DNA of 20,451 nt from a virus. The stretch lies in IMG/VR virus record IMGVR_UViG_3300046690_000143, positions 1 to 20,451 of that record, one strand, 5' to 3'. Below the pieces are notes generated by a model. It saw only the letters and a program-made list of their open reading frames with translations, had not been told where the DNA came from and did no database searches. Position numbers and translations under genes: made by a program. The first letter of the stretch is position 1. Each line of letters starts with the position of its first letter. Of this stretch, positions 1 to 5,832 are shown one piece after another.

Positions 1-423
1 CGATACAGCGGAATGGGTCGTCTGCTCGTCGTCGTCGGCGTCCACCTTGCCGATGGTCCACTTGTTGCGCGCCATGCCGGACACGCTGAGACCGAGCGAC
101 TCGGCGAACTGCTTGACCTGACCCCACACAATGGCGGAGCTGCGAGGAGACTCAGCACGGACAAGCAGACGAACGTAAGAGGCAACTTCAAAGTCTTGGT
201 GTAGCTGCTCCCACATGACAGCCTGCGGGGTCTCCCACAGACGTGCCCAGAGTTGCAGCTCACGGGGTGAGGCCATGTCGAGCGGGAATGCTGGCTCGGG
301 TCCGTCTCGCCCCTCAGCGGGCAGGGTCACCCAACCGTTAGCGTCCGGCGCTTTGGCCTTGTGGCTACGCTCCGTAGATGTTGGCGCAGGGCCAGACCGG
401 GCGCGCGCTCCTCCCTTGGGCAT
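1..423 (-). CDS. terS: Terminase small subunit (P27-like), 3' end outside window
   Basis: The reading frame starts at ATG 423 (N-terminus MPKGGARARSGPAP) and stays open for 141 codons to the left edge, so the C-terminus is missing. The Gly/Arg/Pro-rich start, followed by a block with LQLWARLWETPQAVMW and LLVRAESPRSS, matches the small terminase subunits of Streptomyces phages as I know them. These bind the packaging site on phage DNA and recruit the large subunit and portal. GGAGGTGATC lies just upstream of the ATG and is an excellent ribosome site. The gene follows an HNH gene across a 160-bp gap, the usual order in this phage group; the large subunit would be expected just beyond the left edge. 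The family call is by recognition of sequence and context, without alignment. Confidence 0.8.
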   Translation of the reverse strand, partial: MPKGGARARSGPAPTSTERSHKAKAPDANGWVTLPAEGRDGPEPAFPLDMASPRELQLWARLWETPQAVMWEQLHQDFEVASYVRLLVRAESPRSSAIVWGQVKQFAESLGLSVSGMARNKWTIGKVDADDDEQTTHSAVS

Positions 424-583
424 GGGTGATCACCTCCCGTAGCAACGTGTGATGTGACGTGGGTCTCAATCGGGTGTCTGAACTGGGCGCAGGTGGCAGA
501 CACCTCCCCCGCGTTCAACGTCCCCAAGATCATTTTTAAACACCCCCCACCCGCACATCACACTGAGTGATGGTCACTGCCTG
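424..583. other. Non-coding gap between HNH and terminase genes; possible packaging-site region
   Basis: No convincing gene lies here. It holds a perfect 10-bp inverted repeat, GTGTGATGTG at 447-456 and CACATCACAC at 554-563, about 100 bp apart, with an abrupt switch from an A/T run to a C-rich tract (around 533-553) between the arms. Phages of this type often place cos or the terminase binding sites next to the small-subunit gene, so the gap is a candidate for that. Nothing in the sequence proves it. Confidence 0.3.
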
Positions 584-949
584 TCAACCCCGGTCGTTCC
601 ATCCACCAGGCTGATTACGTGCAGTCTCTCGCGAGTGGTGTGCCTTGGTCATGGCCCGCAGGTTCGACCAGTCATGACCACGTGGACCAAGCGGCCCTAG
701 CCCGTCGATGTGGTCTACCTCAGTAGCAACAGGCTTCAGTGGTACAGGCAGCGAGGCGCAATCATCGCACTCACAGTACGGATGCGCTACCAGGAACCTA
801 GCCCGTGTGCGCTGCCATGCTGAACCGTATCCCTTGCGCTGAGACGTACGCCGCTTAGCACCAGCCTTGGCCCTGCACTCAGTACACCTACCAGCGGGGT
901 ACACAAGTGCAGGGCAACCAGGGGTAGAGCAGACGCTACGGGCGGGCAT
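584..949 (-). CDS. HNH endonuclease, terminase-associated
   Basis: A 121-aa protein. An N-terminal zinc-ribbon-like part has Cys pairs (CSTPGC, CTEC) and a second set (CECDDC). It is followed by the HNH core: EVDHIDGLGPLGPRGHDW, then NLRAMTKAHHSRET, giving the DH, N and HH positions of the nuclease. HNH proteins encoded beside the terminase, as in HK97 gp74-type systems, nick DNA and take part in cos cleavage and packaging; that role is assumed here from position. The ATG at 949 lies inside the end of the peptidase gene (14-bp overlap), so translation is probably coupled. The gene is complete and of normal length for the family. Confidence 0.8.
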   Translation of the reverse strand: MPARSVCSTPGCPALVYPAGRCTECRAKAGAKRRTSQRKGYGSAWQRTRARFLVAHPYCECDDCASLPVPLKPVATEVDHIDGLGPLGPRGHDWSNLRAMTKAHHSRETARNQPGGWNDRG

Positions 950-1805
950 ATCCCTTGGCCTTAGACCAGGCTACGAATGCCGCGTAAAGGGCCTTGTCAG
1001 CAGCGTCAGAAGGGACAGGAGCAGGCGTAGGAGACGGGGTCGGCGCAGGATCTACCGGCGACGGTACAGGCGCGTATACGGGCACCGTGATATCGCCATC
1101 CTGCGCAAGCAGCCAAGCCATATCAGCGCCATGGACATACGCGAAACCGTCGACACCCCACGAGGTGCCCCAAGAATTCTGGATCTCATAGACGTCATCG
1201 GCAGTGTCATACCCGCTGATCACCAACTCATGACCACCAGCCTCACCGCTCGACTTGTCCACCTTGACAAAACCGTCAGAGTCCGTGGTGAACATGGAGT
1301 TCAGCCACACGGTCCCCCAGAGAACGGGGCCAGACTGAAGCGCAGACTGTAGGGCAGCGATCGTGAAACCGTGCGTGTAGCCACTGAGCAGACCCAGGGC
1401 CTTACCCGTGGACGCAGCAGCAAGGCCATCCGAACCAGTGTCGGTGGGCGGGTAGTTGCCCGCATAGCTGTCAAGTCGGGTGTTCAGCGAATACGCCTTA
1501 ACCGCGAAAGACTCGTCCAGCGGGTATGTGCCAGCCTTAAAGACGCCCTTGGGGTCAGCCTTCACGGTGACGCTGGTAGGCGCCGTACGGCCCTTAGAAT
1601 CGGTTCCCAGGACACCCGCAAGCGCGTTGCCCGTACACGAACCTAGGTTGCCCTGGTCGAGGATCGGCGTACGCCTGCGCCACGAAACCGACTGGATAGC
1701 CTCACGGGGAAGCTCCGGATGCGCAAAGGCCCTCGACCGCTCGTCATGCCGGACATGGCGCCCGAGACGAGAATCAGAGGGGTTGACGTAACGTCGGATA
1801 TGCAA
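936..1805 (-). CDS. Papain-like (C1-family) cysteine peptidase
   Basis: A 289-aa protein with all four positions of a papain-fold active site. They are the oxyanion Gln51 and nucleophile Cys57 in DQGNLGSCTGNA, His192 in GGHELVISGYD, and Asn210 in IQNSWGTSWG. The catalytic domain covers roughly residues 35-240. A Pro-rich linker (about 245-265) and a short helical tail ending KGYARP follow. I see no signal peptide or membrane segment. The start is TTG at 1805, chosen because GTAGGAG lies 7 nt upstream and the frame opens there. The gene sits between a small membrane protein and the HNH/terminase pair, which suggests late expression. It could process a virion protein, act on the host during infection, or contribute to lysis; the sequence does not decide. 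It has no resemblance to an amidase or muramidase. Confidence 0.8.
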   Translation of the reverse strand: MHIRRYVNPSDSRLGRHVRHDERSRAFAHPELPREAIQSVSWRRRTPILDQGNLGSCTGNALAGVLGTDSKGRTAPTSVTVKADPKGVFKAGTYPLDESFAVKAYSLNTRLDSYAGNYPPTDTGSDGLAAASTGKALGLLSGYTHGFTIAALQSALQSGPVLWGTVWLNSMFTTDSDGFVKVDKSSGEAGGHELVISGYDTADDVYEIQNSWGTSWGVDGFAYVHGADMAWLLAQDGDITVPVYAPVPSPVDPAPTPSPTPAPVPSDAADKALYAAFVAWSKAKGYARP

Positions 1806-1810
1806 CGCTG

Positions 1811-1832
1811 CTCCTACGAAAGTTCGTATGTG
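1811..1832. promoter_or_regulatory. Family B palindrome, copy B1, merged with ribosome site
   Basis: The dyad TACGAAAGTTCGTA is at 1815-1828. On the minus strand the right arm runs directly into GTAGGAG, the ribosome site of the peptidase gene. Flanking CGCTGC and GCAGCG can form an outer stem, so the RNA could fold with the ribosome site inside it. Confidence 0.6.
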
Positions 1833-1841
1833 GTGGCAGCG

Positions 1842-2069
1842 CTAGAAACGGCCACCCGTCAGAAAATGGAGAGTGAGCCACGACATGAACGCAAGCAGCG
1901 CAAACCGGCGCGCGCGAACCAGACCCTTACGGGACTTGTCCTGTACCGCAAACCAGCGCCATACGTGCTCGCTGAGCGTGTCGCCCTCAGCCTTGTTAGT
2001 CAGTGCCCTGCCCTCGATAAGAGCAAAGGCGCCCAGCCACGCAAGCCAGGCAATCGTGTATCCGCTCAT
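1842..2069 (-). CDS. Small membrane protein, holin-like
   Basis: A 75-aa protein with two hydrophobic stretches: residues about 3-17 (YTIAWLAWLGAFALI) and about 56-71 (FALLAFMSWLTLHFL). Between them is a charged loop with DTLSEHVWRWF and a basic patch. Short proteins of this shape are common beside lysis or late genes of Streptomyces phages and are often labelled membrane protein or putative holin. The ATG at 2069 is only one nucleotide past the 3' end of tRNA-Pro and has no Shine-Dalgarno sequence, because the upstream sequence is the tRNA itself. An earlier in-frame start would have to lie inside the tRNA. The message may therefore be translated as a near-leaderless RNA after tRNA 3' processing. 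Confidence 0.65.
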   Translation of the reverse strand: MSGYTIAWLAWLGAFALIEGRALTNKAEGDTLSEHVWRWFAVQDKSRKGLVRARRFALLAFMSWLTLHFLTGGRF

Positions 2070-2070
2070 G

Positions 2071-2143
2071 TGCGGGCACCAGGGTTCGAACCTGGGACCT
2101 CTGGCTCCCAAAGCCAGCGCGCTACCTACTGCGCTATACCCAC
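2071..2143 (-). tRNA. tRNA-Pro (anticodon UGG)
   Basis: A 73-nt cloverleaf can be drawn in full. The acceptor stem is GTGGGTA/TGCCCGC with discriminator A, the D stem is GCGC/GCGC, and the anticodon arm is CTGGC-TTTGGGA-GCCAG with anticodon TGG. The variable loop has 5 nt, and the T arm is CCAGG-TTCGAAC-CCTGG. CCA is not encoded. The 3' end abuts the start codon of the small membrane protein. Confidence 0.93.
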
Positions 2144-2208
2144 CTGCACGGGAGCCCCTGTCCACCAGGGCCTAGGGAGTGCATGCCCCGCATATGTCCC
2201 GTGCTCCG

Positions 2209-2288
2209 TCCGCTGAGAGGGATTCGAACCCCCACGCCAAAGGCACTGCGTTCTAAGCGCAGCGTGTCTACCGTTCCACCACCAGCGG
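2209..2288 (-). tRNA. tRNA-Leu (anticodon UAG)
   Basis: A class II tRNA of 80 nt. The acceptor is CCGCTGG/TCAGCGG with discriminator A, and the anticodon arm is CTGCG-CTTAGAA-CGCAG with anticodon TAG, reading CUA. It has a long variable arm with a CC/GG stem and a T arm of GGGGG-TTCGAAT-CCCTC. CUA is expected to be a rare codon in a high-G+C host. Confidence 0.92.
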
Positions 2289-2468
2289 GAGACGACGTCA
2301 GCCTTACCGGTTCCGGGGCGTTGCCCACTCGGGGGCTTTAGCGCTGACGCCGAAGTTTTAGGGCTACTCGCCTCCCTCTGAACCTGGGGACTAGCCAGGC
2401 AGTCAGGGACGGTTTCACCCAAGGGGCATATCGTCGAGCCAGTCACGGCCCTATTGTCTGCGCCTACG
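2289..2468. other. Spacer between tRNA-Leu and tRNA-Asp
   Basis: 180 bp with no convincing reading frame and no fourth cloverleaf that I could close. Short G/C-rich inverted stretches are present but none has a clear terminator shape. Confidence 0.4.
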
Positions 2469-2541
2469 CGCCCCGTACCGGATTCGAACCGGTGGCCATC
2501 CGCTCGACAGGCGGACGCTCTAACCACTGAGCTAACGGAGC
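2469..2541 (-). tRNA. tRNA-Asp (anticodon GUC)
   Basis: A 73-nt cloverleaf: acceptor GCTCCGT/ACGGGGC with discriminator G, D stem GCTC/GAGC, anticodon arm TCCGC-CTGTCGA-GCGGA with anticodon GTC, and T arm ACCGG-TTCGAAT-CCGGT. It is the first of three phage tRNAs in the direction of transcription. Confidence 0.94.
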
Positions 2542-2664
2542 ATCCCCGATCGCTACAACCCCGGGAGAGAGGCAGGGGAGCAATCGGGTACAGGAGTCGG
2601 GCCCTCAGTCCGCCATGGCGTTACGCACTAGATGCGCGGGATACGTCCGGCTCCTACTTACTAT

Positions 2665-2681
2665 CTAGCGGTTCGAACGCA
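2665..2681 (-). promoter_or_regulatory. Family A element, copy A1
   Basis: The plus strand reads CTAGCGGTTCGAACGCA, built on the palindrome GTTCGAAC. It lies 28 bp to the left of element C1 and upstream of the tRNA cluster. Confidence 0.6.
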
Positions 2682-2708
2682 CTTTGTTAGGCAGGCTAAC
2701 GGCCCGAG

Positions 2709-2798
2709 TGTAGAAGTGCAGTTTCGGGGTGCCGTTCCGGTTTCCCTTAGGGACTCCTTAGGGATATGTGATTTAGGGGTCAAAACTACACTTCTACA
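2709..2798. repeat. 90-bp element C1 with inverted ends
   Basis: The ends are perfect inverted 10-mers, TGTAGAAGTG and CACTTCTACA. The middle contains CCTTAGGGACTCCTTAGGGA, a 9-bp direct repeat. An equal-length copy (C2) lies at 19205-19294 and differs at 8 of 90 positions by eye, six of them in one 14-bp block. No reading frame is shared, so the conservation is of DNA or RNA sequence. It is not an insertion sequence: it has no transposase and no flanking duplication that I can see. Confidence 0.75.
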
Positions 2799-2896
2799 TT
2801 GGTCTAGCATTTTCGCAGGTCAGATGGGGTACAGCTGATGGTGTGTTAGGTGGATGAGTGTAGAAGAGTCGGCGCACCTGTCCGCTGAAACGCCAA

Positions 2897-2929
2897 AGGG
2901 CGGCCCGAGCCGTAGCCCGTGACCGCCCT
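2897..2929 (-). terminator. Possible terminator after integrase cassette
   Basis: AGGGCGG and CCGCCCT form a 7-bp stem around a 19-nt loop, 23 bp beyond the stop of the zinc-ribbon gene. On the minus strand it is followed only by TTTGG, so it is weak as an intrinsic terminator. Confidence 0.4.
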
Positions 2930-2952
2930 GTAACCATCTAGTGTGACGTGCG

Positions 2953-3285
2953 TCACTGCTTCTGTAGGTACCGCACCGCTCGCACTGCCCGCTTCAGCCC
3001 CTCAAGGCCCCCGAGCATCCTGACGTGCTCCTCGCAGTGAGGGCAGATGCCGTAACCCTCGATGGCGCCACCACAGACAGCGCAGGTGTCCTTGCGCATC
3101 CCAGCGCGATAAGCGCTCATGTGGGCCCTGCGCTCTTCTAGGGTCTCGTCCGTCCGGTGGTCGCGCGCCCATGCTGCCCGGCACTCCCTGCACGCGCTGT
3201 GTCGCTGCCCTGTCTCCTTGTGCCGGAAGGGGAACTCAGCGAGAGGCTTGACCTCATGGCACTTGGTACATGTCTTGCTCGTCAC
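2953..3285 (-). CDS. Zinc-ribbon protein coupled to integrase
   Basis: A 110-aa protein from GTG 3285, whose GTGA overlaps the integrase stop codon; the integrase end also supplies GGAGG. It has four Cys pairs: CTKC and CREC around residues 5-35 and CAVC and CPHC around 71-86. The first half resembles the N-terminal zinc domain of the two HNH proteins at 15755-16189 and 9360-9881, but there is no HNH core. The C-terminus is basic and helical. Tight coupling to a serine integrase suggests an accessory role in integration or excision, or a DNA-binding regulator. That is inference from position only. A longer in-frame start at 3348 would lie wholly inside the integrase gene and is unlikely. Confidence 0.65.
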   Translation of the reverse strand: MTSKTCTKCHEVKPLAEFPFRHKETGQRHSACRECRAAWARDHRTDETLEERRAHMSAYRAGMRKDTCAVCGGAIEGYGICPHCEEHVRMLGGLEGLKRAVRAVRYLQKQ

Positions 3286-4715
3286 TGCGCTGCCTCCATG
3301 TCGCCGATCAGCTCCGCTAGCTCCTGGTCGTCGCCACCGATGGCCCATGTGATGTCCAGACGATCAGCGTCCCGCGCGGGGCGTGAGCCAACCTTCCGGG
3401 GGTGCAGCACCACGTGTAGCCCGACATCCCCGAGGAGCTTGGTCCTGCCTGCCTTGTCTGAGGCCTCCCACGCGTCCCCCAGGGTCCTGCCAGTGGGCAC
3501 GAGCACCTCTCGTACGTCAGGGTCATGCGCGGCCCTTAGAGAGGCGTATACGGCTTCCAGCTCCTCGGCGTGCTTCTCCAGTTGCGTCAGCATGAGGGGT
3601 CCAGCGCTGGCCATCTTGGACACGAGACGCTGCGCTTTCTCTTGAGCCTCGATCATCTGCGCTGACAGGTCGTTGCCACCCTCAAGGCGCACGGTGTGCT
3701 CGCTGAAGCCTCCCCAGCGCGTAAGGAACTCATCCTCGACCCGGTCGTCTAGGTGACTGGCCGTAATCGTCACGCAGCCAATCTTGCAGCGATAGCGGAG
3801 GACGCCATCACGCCGCTTTCCGCCATTCAGATTGTTGGTGCACTTGTAGCAGGTGCCCATGCCGTTAGTAACCAGGGGCGTTGCCTGACGGGGGGCACGC
3901 TCCTCGCCAACAGCCAGTGCGTTCAGTCGCTCGCGGATTTTCAGGGCCTCAGCGGCAGTGATGAGCGGCTCGACGAACTGAACGGGAACGATGCCGTCAG
4001 CGTCAAGAATGAGTTTTCCCTTGGTCGAGAAATGCCCGCGAAGAATGCCGTTCATGAGCATGCGGCGCCACTGACGCTCACCAATTCCCAGCATGCGGGA
4101 AGTGCTGGCCACGGTGCCATCCACAAGCAGGCTGTCTACTGCCTTGCGGACGTGCTCAATTTCGGGAGAGTGCTGGACCAGGTAGGCAGCGCCGTCCCGT
4201 CGCTCGATTGCGTAGCCGTAGGGGGCAAACCCGCTGACCCATCGCCCTTGCTGCCTGCGGGTGGCCTGCCCGTCGAGGATGCGACCTTTGATCAGCTCTC
4301 GTTCCCACTCGGCCAGCGCTGCCAGCACGGTTGCGACCATGCGCCCGGTAGCTGTGGTGGTGTTCACCACGTTGTCTGTCGTCGCTATGCGTACCGAGTT
4401 GGGCTCGGCCCATGCGACCAGGCGGAGGAACTCACTCACGCTGCGCGCGTATCGGTCCATCTTCCAAGCGAGGATCACGTCAGGCTTGTCACGCATCAGC
4501 TCGCGCATGCCCTTGCGCTCTTCCAGGGGCTTTGCGCCGGACACGCCTGCATCGGAGTACTCGGTTACCTCAGCGTCGGCATAGCCGTTGGCAGCCAGCC
4601 ACGTAAGGGCGGCAGCGCGCTGGGTCTCGATGGATGCTGATTCGGCGGTCTCGCGGCTGAGTCGGAGGTATATCGCGACTCGGGTCCTGCCTGCGGTGTC
4701 TCGGGTAGTCGTCAT
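3282..4715 (-). CDS. int: Large serine integrase
   Basis: A 477-aa serine recombinase that would integrate the phage at attB by attP x attB recombination. The N-terminal resolvase domain has the catalytic Ser20 in AIYLRLS, IETQR after it, and the arginine region AWKMDRYARS. The recombinase domain follows (GRWVSGFAPYGYAI), then a zinc-binding part with CYKC and CKIGC, and a coiled-coil stretch rich in Glu/Ala/Lys (EAQEKAQRLVSKM to LEKHAEELEAVYASLRA). Length is close to the R4-type integrases (about 470 aa) and below phiC31 (about 605 aa). ATG 4715 is preferred because the resolvase domain begins right after it; the frame is open 67 codons further upstream, but that part runs through a neighbouring gene. 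The ribosome site is weak (TTGGGAACC). Confidence 0.93.
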   Translation of the reverse strand: MTTTRDTAGRTRVAIYLRLSRETAESASIETQRAAALTWLAANGYADAEVTEYSDAGVSGAKPLEERKGMRELMRDKPDVILAWKMDRYARSVSEFLRLVAWAEPNSVRIATTDNVVNTTTATGRMVATVLAALAEWERELIKGRILDGQATRRQQGRWVSGFAPYGYAIERRDGAAYLVQHSPEIEHVRKAVDSLLVDGTVASTSRMLGIGERQWRRMLMNGILRGHFSTKGKLILDADGIVPVQFVEPLITAAEALKIRERLNALAVGEERAPRQATPLVTNGMGTCYKCTNNLNGGKRRDGVLRYRCKIGCVTITASHLDDRVEDEFLTRWGGFSEHTVRLEGGNDLSAQMIEAQEKAQRLVSKMASAGPLMLTQLEKHAEELEAVYASLRAAHDPDVREVLVPTGRTLGDAWEASDKAGRTKLLGDVGLHVVLHPRKVGSRPARDADRLDITWAIGGDDQELAELIGDMEAAQ

Positions 4716-4779
4716 GGTTCCCAAGGGTAGTCGTCTTCCCAGGAAGGAGACAAGCTCTGGGGACCACGCGGGGTGTTGC

Positions 4780-4992
4780 CTAGCCTCGCCACCCGTCCGG
4801 CGCTGTGACCAGGTCAGCGGACCACGCCAGCCGACACAGGTACAGCCAGTGTTCCGCGCCTGCGGGATCGTCCCAGTCAAGAGGCACCGTGGCGCCCTGG
4901 TCGTCTTGCAGCGCACAGAAGTCTGACGCCACTAGGTCACGTATCCCCCATTGCTTGTCTGGGGTCTGCCTGATTACGTATCTGCGGTTCAT
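4780..4992 (-). CDS. Unknown small acidic protein upstream of integrase
   Basis: A 70-aa protein from ATG 4992, rich in Trp and acidic residues (VPLDWDDPAGAEHW, LYLCRLAW). It begins MNRRYVIRQ and looks like a small globular domain. I do not recognise the family. It precedes the integrase by 64 bp and is probably in the same transcript. It starts 94 bp from the divergent plus-strand gene at 5087, so its promoter probably lies in 4993-5086. An upstream Met in the same frame would cross that divergent control region and is less likely. Confidence 0.55.
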   Translation of the reverse strand: MNRRYVIRQTPDKQWGIRDLVASDFCALQDDQGATVPLDWDDPAGAEHWLYLCRLAWSADLVTAPDGWRG

Positions 4993-5052
4993 GCCCAAGA
5001 TCGTATAGGCGCCGTGACCAGGGTGTGACCCCTTTCCCATACCGCAGGGCGA

Positions 5053-5069
5053 TTCGGTAACGGACCGAA
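5053..5069 (+). promoter_or_regulatory. Operator-like dyad D1 in the divergent region
   Basis: TTCGGTAACGGACCGAA has 6-bp inverted arms (TTCGGT, ACCGAA) around a 5-bp centre. Its first 15 bases recur exactly, on the minus strand, at 5804-5818. Here it lies between a weak -35 region and the candidate -10 TACAGT (5075-5080) of the plus-strand gene, a typical operator position. Confidence 0.6.
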
Positions 5070-5074
5070 ATTCG

Positions 5075-5080
5075 TACAGT
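5075..5080 (+). promoter_or_regulatory. Candidate -10 box for a leaderless message
   Basis: TACAGT ends seven bases before the A of ATG 5087. A transcript from this box would start at or next to the start codon, which fits the lack of a usable Shine-Dalgarno (GAGG is only one base from ATG). No good -35 match is seen. Confidence 0.35.
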
Positions 5081-5086
5081 TGAGGC

Positions 5087-5281
5087 ATGGGAAAGAGCAA
5101 GGGTGCGCCCCTTCCTGCGGGCGCCGTTCAGATATCAGGTTGTCTCGACCGTCATGACTCGCTGGTTCGCTGGCATGAAACCGCGAGGCTGTACACCAGG
5201 CTGCGAATGCCGTTCCAAGTAGCCATCCGCACGTACGGGCAGGGGTGGGCCCTATGGCGAGTACCAGCGCCCCCGCACTAG
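5087..5281 (+). CDS. Unknown 64-aa protein, the only plus-strand gene
   Basis: A 64-aa basic protein that I do not recognise, with a core of DRHDSLVRWHETARLY and YGQGWALWRVPAPPH. Support for it being real: it is flanked by an operator-like dyad and a -10-like box on its 5' side, and its stop is 4 bp from a 16-bp perfect terminator stem. It also fills a gap that has no good minus-strand gene, and third codon positions are moderately G/C-rich. It is divergent from the integrase cassette, the usual place for a lysogeny or excision control gene. No helix-turn-helix is visible, so a repressor role is not shown. Confidence 0.55.
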   Translation: MGKSKGAPLPAGAVQISGCLDRHDSLVRWHETARLYTRLRMPFQVAIRTYGQGWALWRVPAPPH

Positions 5282-5285
5282 ACAC

Positions 5286-5323
5286 AGAAGACCCGTCCGG
5301 GAAACCACCCGGACGGGTCTTCT
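5286..5323. terminator. Strong bidirectional intrinsic terminator
   Basis: AGAAGACCCGTCCGGG pairs perfectly with its complement over 16 bp around the 6-nt loop AAACCA. On the plus strand it is followed by TCTGTTT. It ends both the plus-strand gene (stop at 5281) and the converging minus-strand operon (stop at 5335). Confidence 0.9.
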
Positions 5324-5334
5324 TCTGTTTGAGG

Positions 5335-5547
5335 TTAGCCAGCCGCTATGGGCTTGCCGATCCTCGCGAGCCGGTAGGCGCCGTGAAGCCTCTGGCCCTC
5401 TTCGCACCCCAGGCTCGGCCCCTTAGAGCTGACACAGATGGGGCATGGCGGGGTCTCTCCGTCCCGGGGGTGCACGTGGTCGACGTACGCCGCCCACGCT
5501 GCCTCATAGCCCTTCTGCGGGACCGTGGGGCCCGTTCCCTCGCTCAT
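5335..5547 (-). CDS. Small Cys-containing protein, last gene of operon
   Basis: A 70-aa protein with CPIC near residue 36 and a later Cys in GPSLGCEEGQRLHGAYRLARIG, a possible small metal site followed by a helix. The ATG at 5547 overlaps the stop of the preceding gene by ATGA, so the two are translationally coupled. The converging terminator follows within 12 bp. I recognise this only as a type of small Streptomyces-phage protein, with no known function. Confidence 0.7.
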   Translation of the reverse strand: MSEGTGPTVPQKGYEAAWAAYVDHVHPRDGETPPCPICVSSKGPSLGCEEGQRLHGAYRLARIGKPIAAG

Positions 5548-5774
5548 GCCGACACCCGCTTTCCCAGTAGGTCAGCGCAGTACCCGCACCCCTTGAGTAC
5601 GCCAGAGTTCGACGCAGACTCAAAGACAGCGATCACCACCAGGACTTCAGTCGACCCGCCGCACAGAATGCAGAGAGCCCACGACTCCGGGAAAACGATC
5701 TTCGCTTGCCCGGCACCCGCAGGCTCCGAGTCAAGCGACTTTCTCAGCGCTTGTGCGCTGTCCGCTTGTGGCAT
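5544..5774 (-). CDS. Small zinc-ribbon-like protein
   Basis: A 76-aa protein with two Cys pairs, CILC (about residue 35) and CGYC (about residue 63), separated by a hydrophobic strand segment (STEVLVVIAVFES). This is a typical four-Cys zinc ribbon spacing. The ATG at 5774 is preceded by AGGACAACCGAAG and, 30 bp upstream, by a copy of the D element. It therefore probably starts its own transcript, which continues into the next gene through a 4-bp overlap. Function unknown; a DNA- or RNA-binding role is possible. Confidence 0.65.
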   Translation of the reverse strand: MPQADSAQALRKSLDSEPAGAGQAKIVFPESWALCILCGGSTEVLVVIAVFESASNSGVLKGCGYCADLLGKRVSA

Positions 5775-5803
5775 CTTCGGTTGTCCTAACTCACCACTAC
5801 GCC

Positions 5804-5818
5804 CGGTCCGTTACCGAA
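5804..5818 (-). promoter_or_regulatory. Operator-like element D2
   Basis: On the minus strand this reads TTCGGTAACGGACCG, identical to the first 15 bases of D1 and in the same orientation relative to the gene that follows (ATG 5774). It lies in the 58-bp gap between two small genes. Confidence 0.6.
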
Positions 5819-5832
5819 CTAGTTGAATCAGG

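Larger units (their letters stand above)
2542..2952. other. 411-bp non-coding control region between integrase cassette and tRNAs
   Basis: No gene is supported here. From right to left it holds a hairpin after the integrase cassette (2897-2929), a lone GTGTAGAAG box (2858-2866), GCAGGTCAGA (2815-2824), the 90-bp element C1 (2709-2798) and the 17-bp family A element A1 (2665-2681). The same kinds of parts recur at 19184-19350. The stretch 2542-2660 shows nothing I can name. The region is the likely promoter area for the tRNA-to-terminase unit. Confidence 0.6.

Noticed and set aside
1815-1828. LexA (SOS) box
   Set aside because: The known actinobacterial box has GAAC and GTTC half sites with four bases between; here the arms are TACGAA and TTCGTA with two bases between.
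2289-2468. A fourth tRNA between tRNA-Leu and tRNA-Asp
   Set aside because: CAGGTTCAGAGGG on the minus strand is reminiscent of a T arm, but no acceptor stem or anticodon arm closes around it.
2665-2681. Family A element as a tRNA fragment, because GGTTCGAAC resembles a T arm
   Set aside because: All seven copies share flanks unlike tRNA, and no cloverleaf can be built around any of them.
2709-2798. Insertion sequence or MITE
   Set aside because: Inverted ends are present, but no flanking target duplication is seen. Both copies lie at matching places in control regions together with other shared boxes, which favours a functional element.
4716-4779. attP site in the gap before the integrase
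   Set aside because: The position would be usual, but I see no convincing inverted repeat with a central dinucleotide, and without the host attB it cannot be placed.
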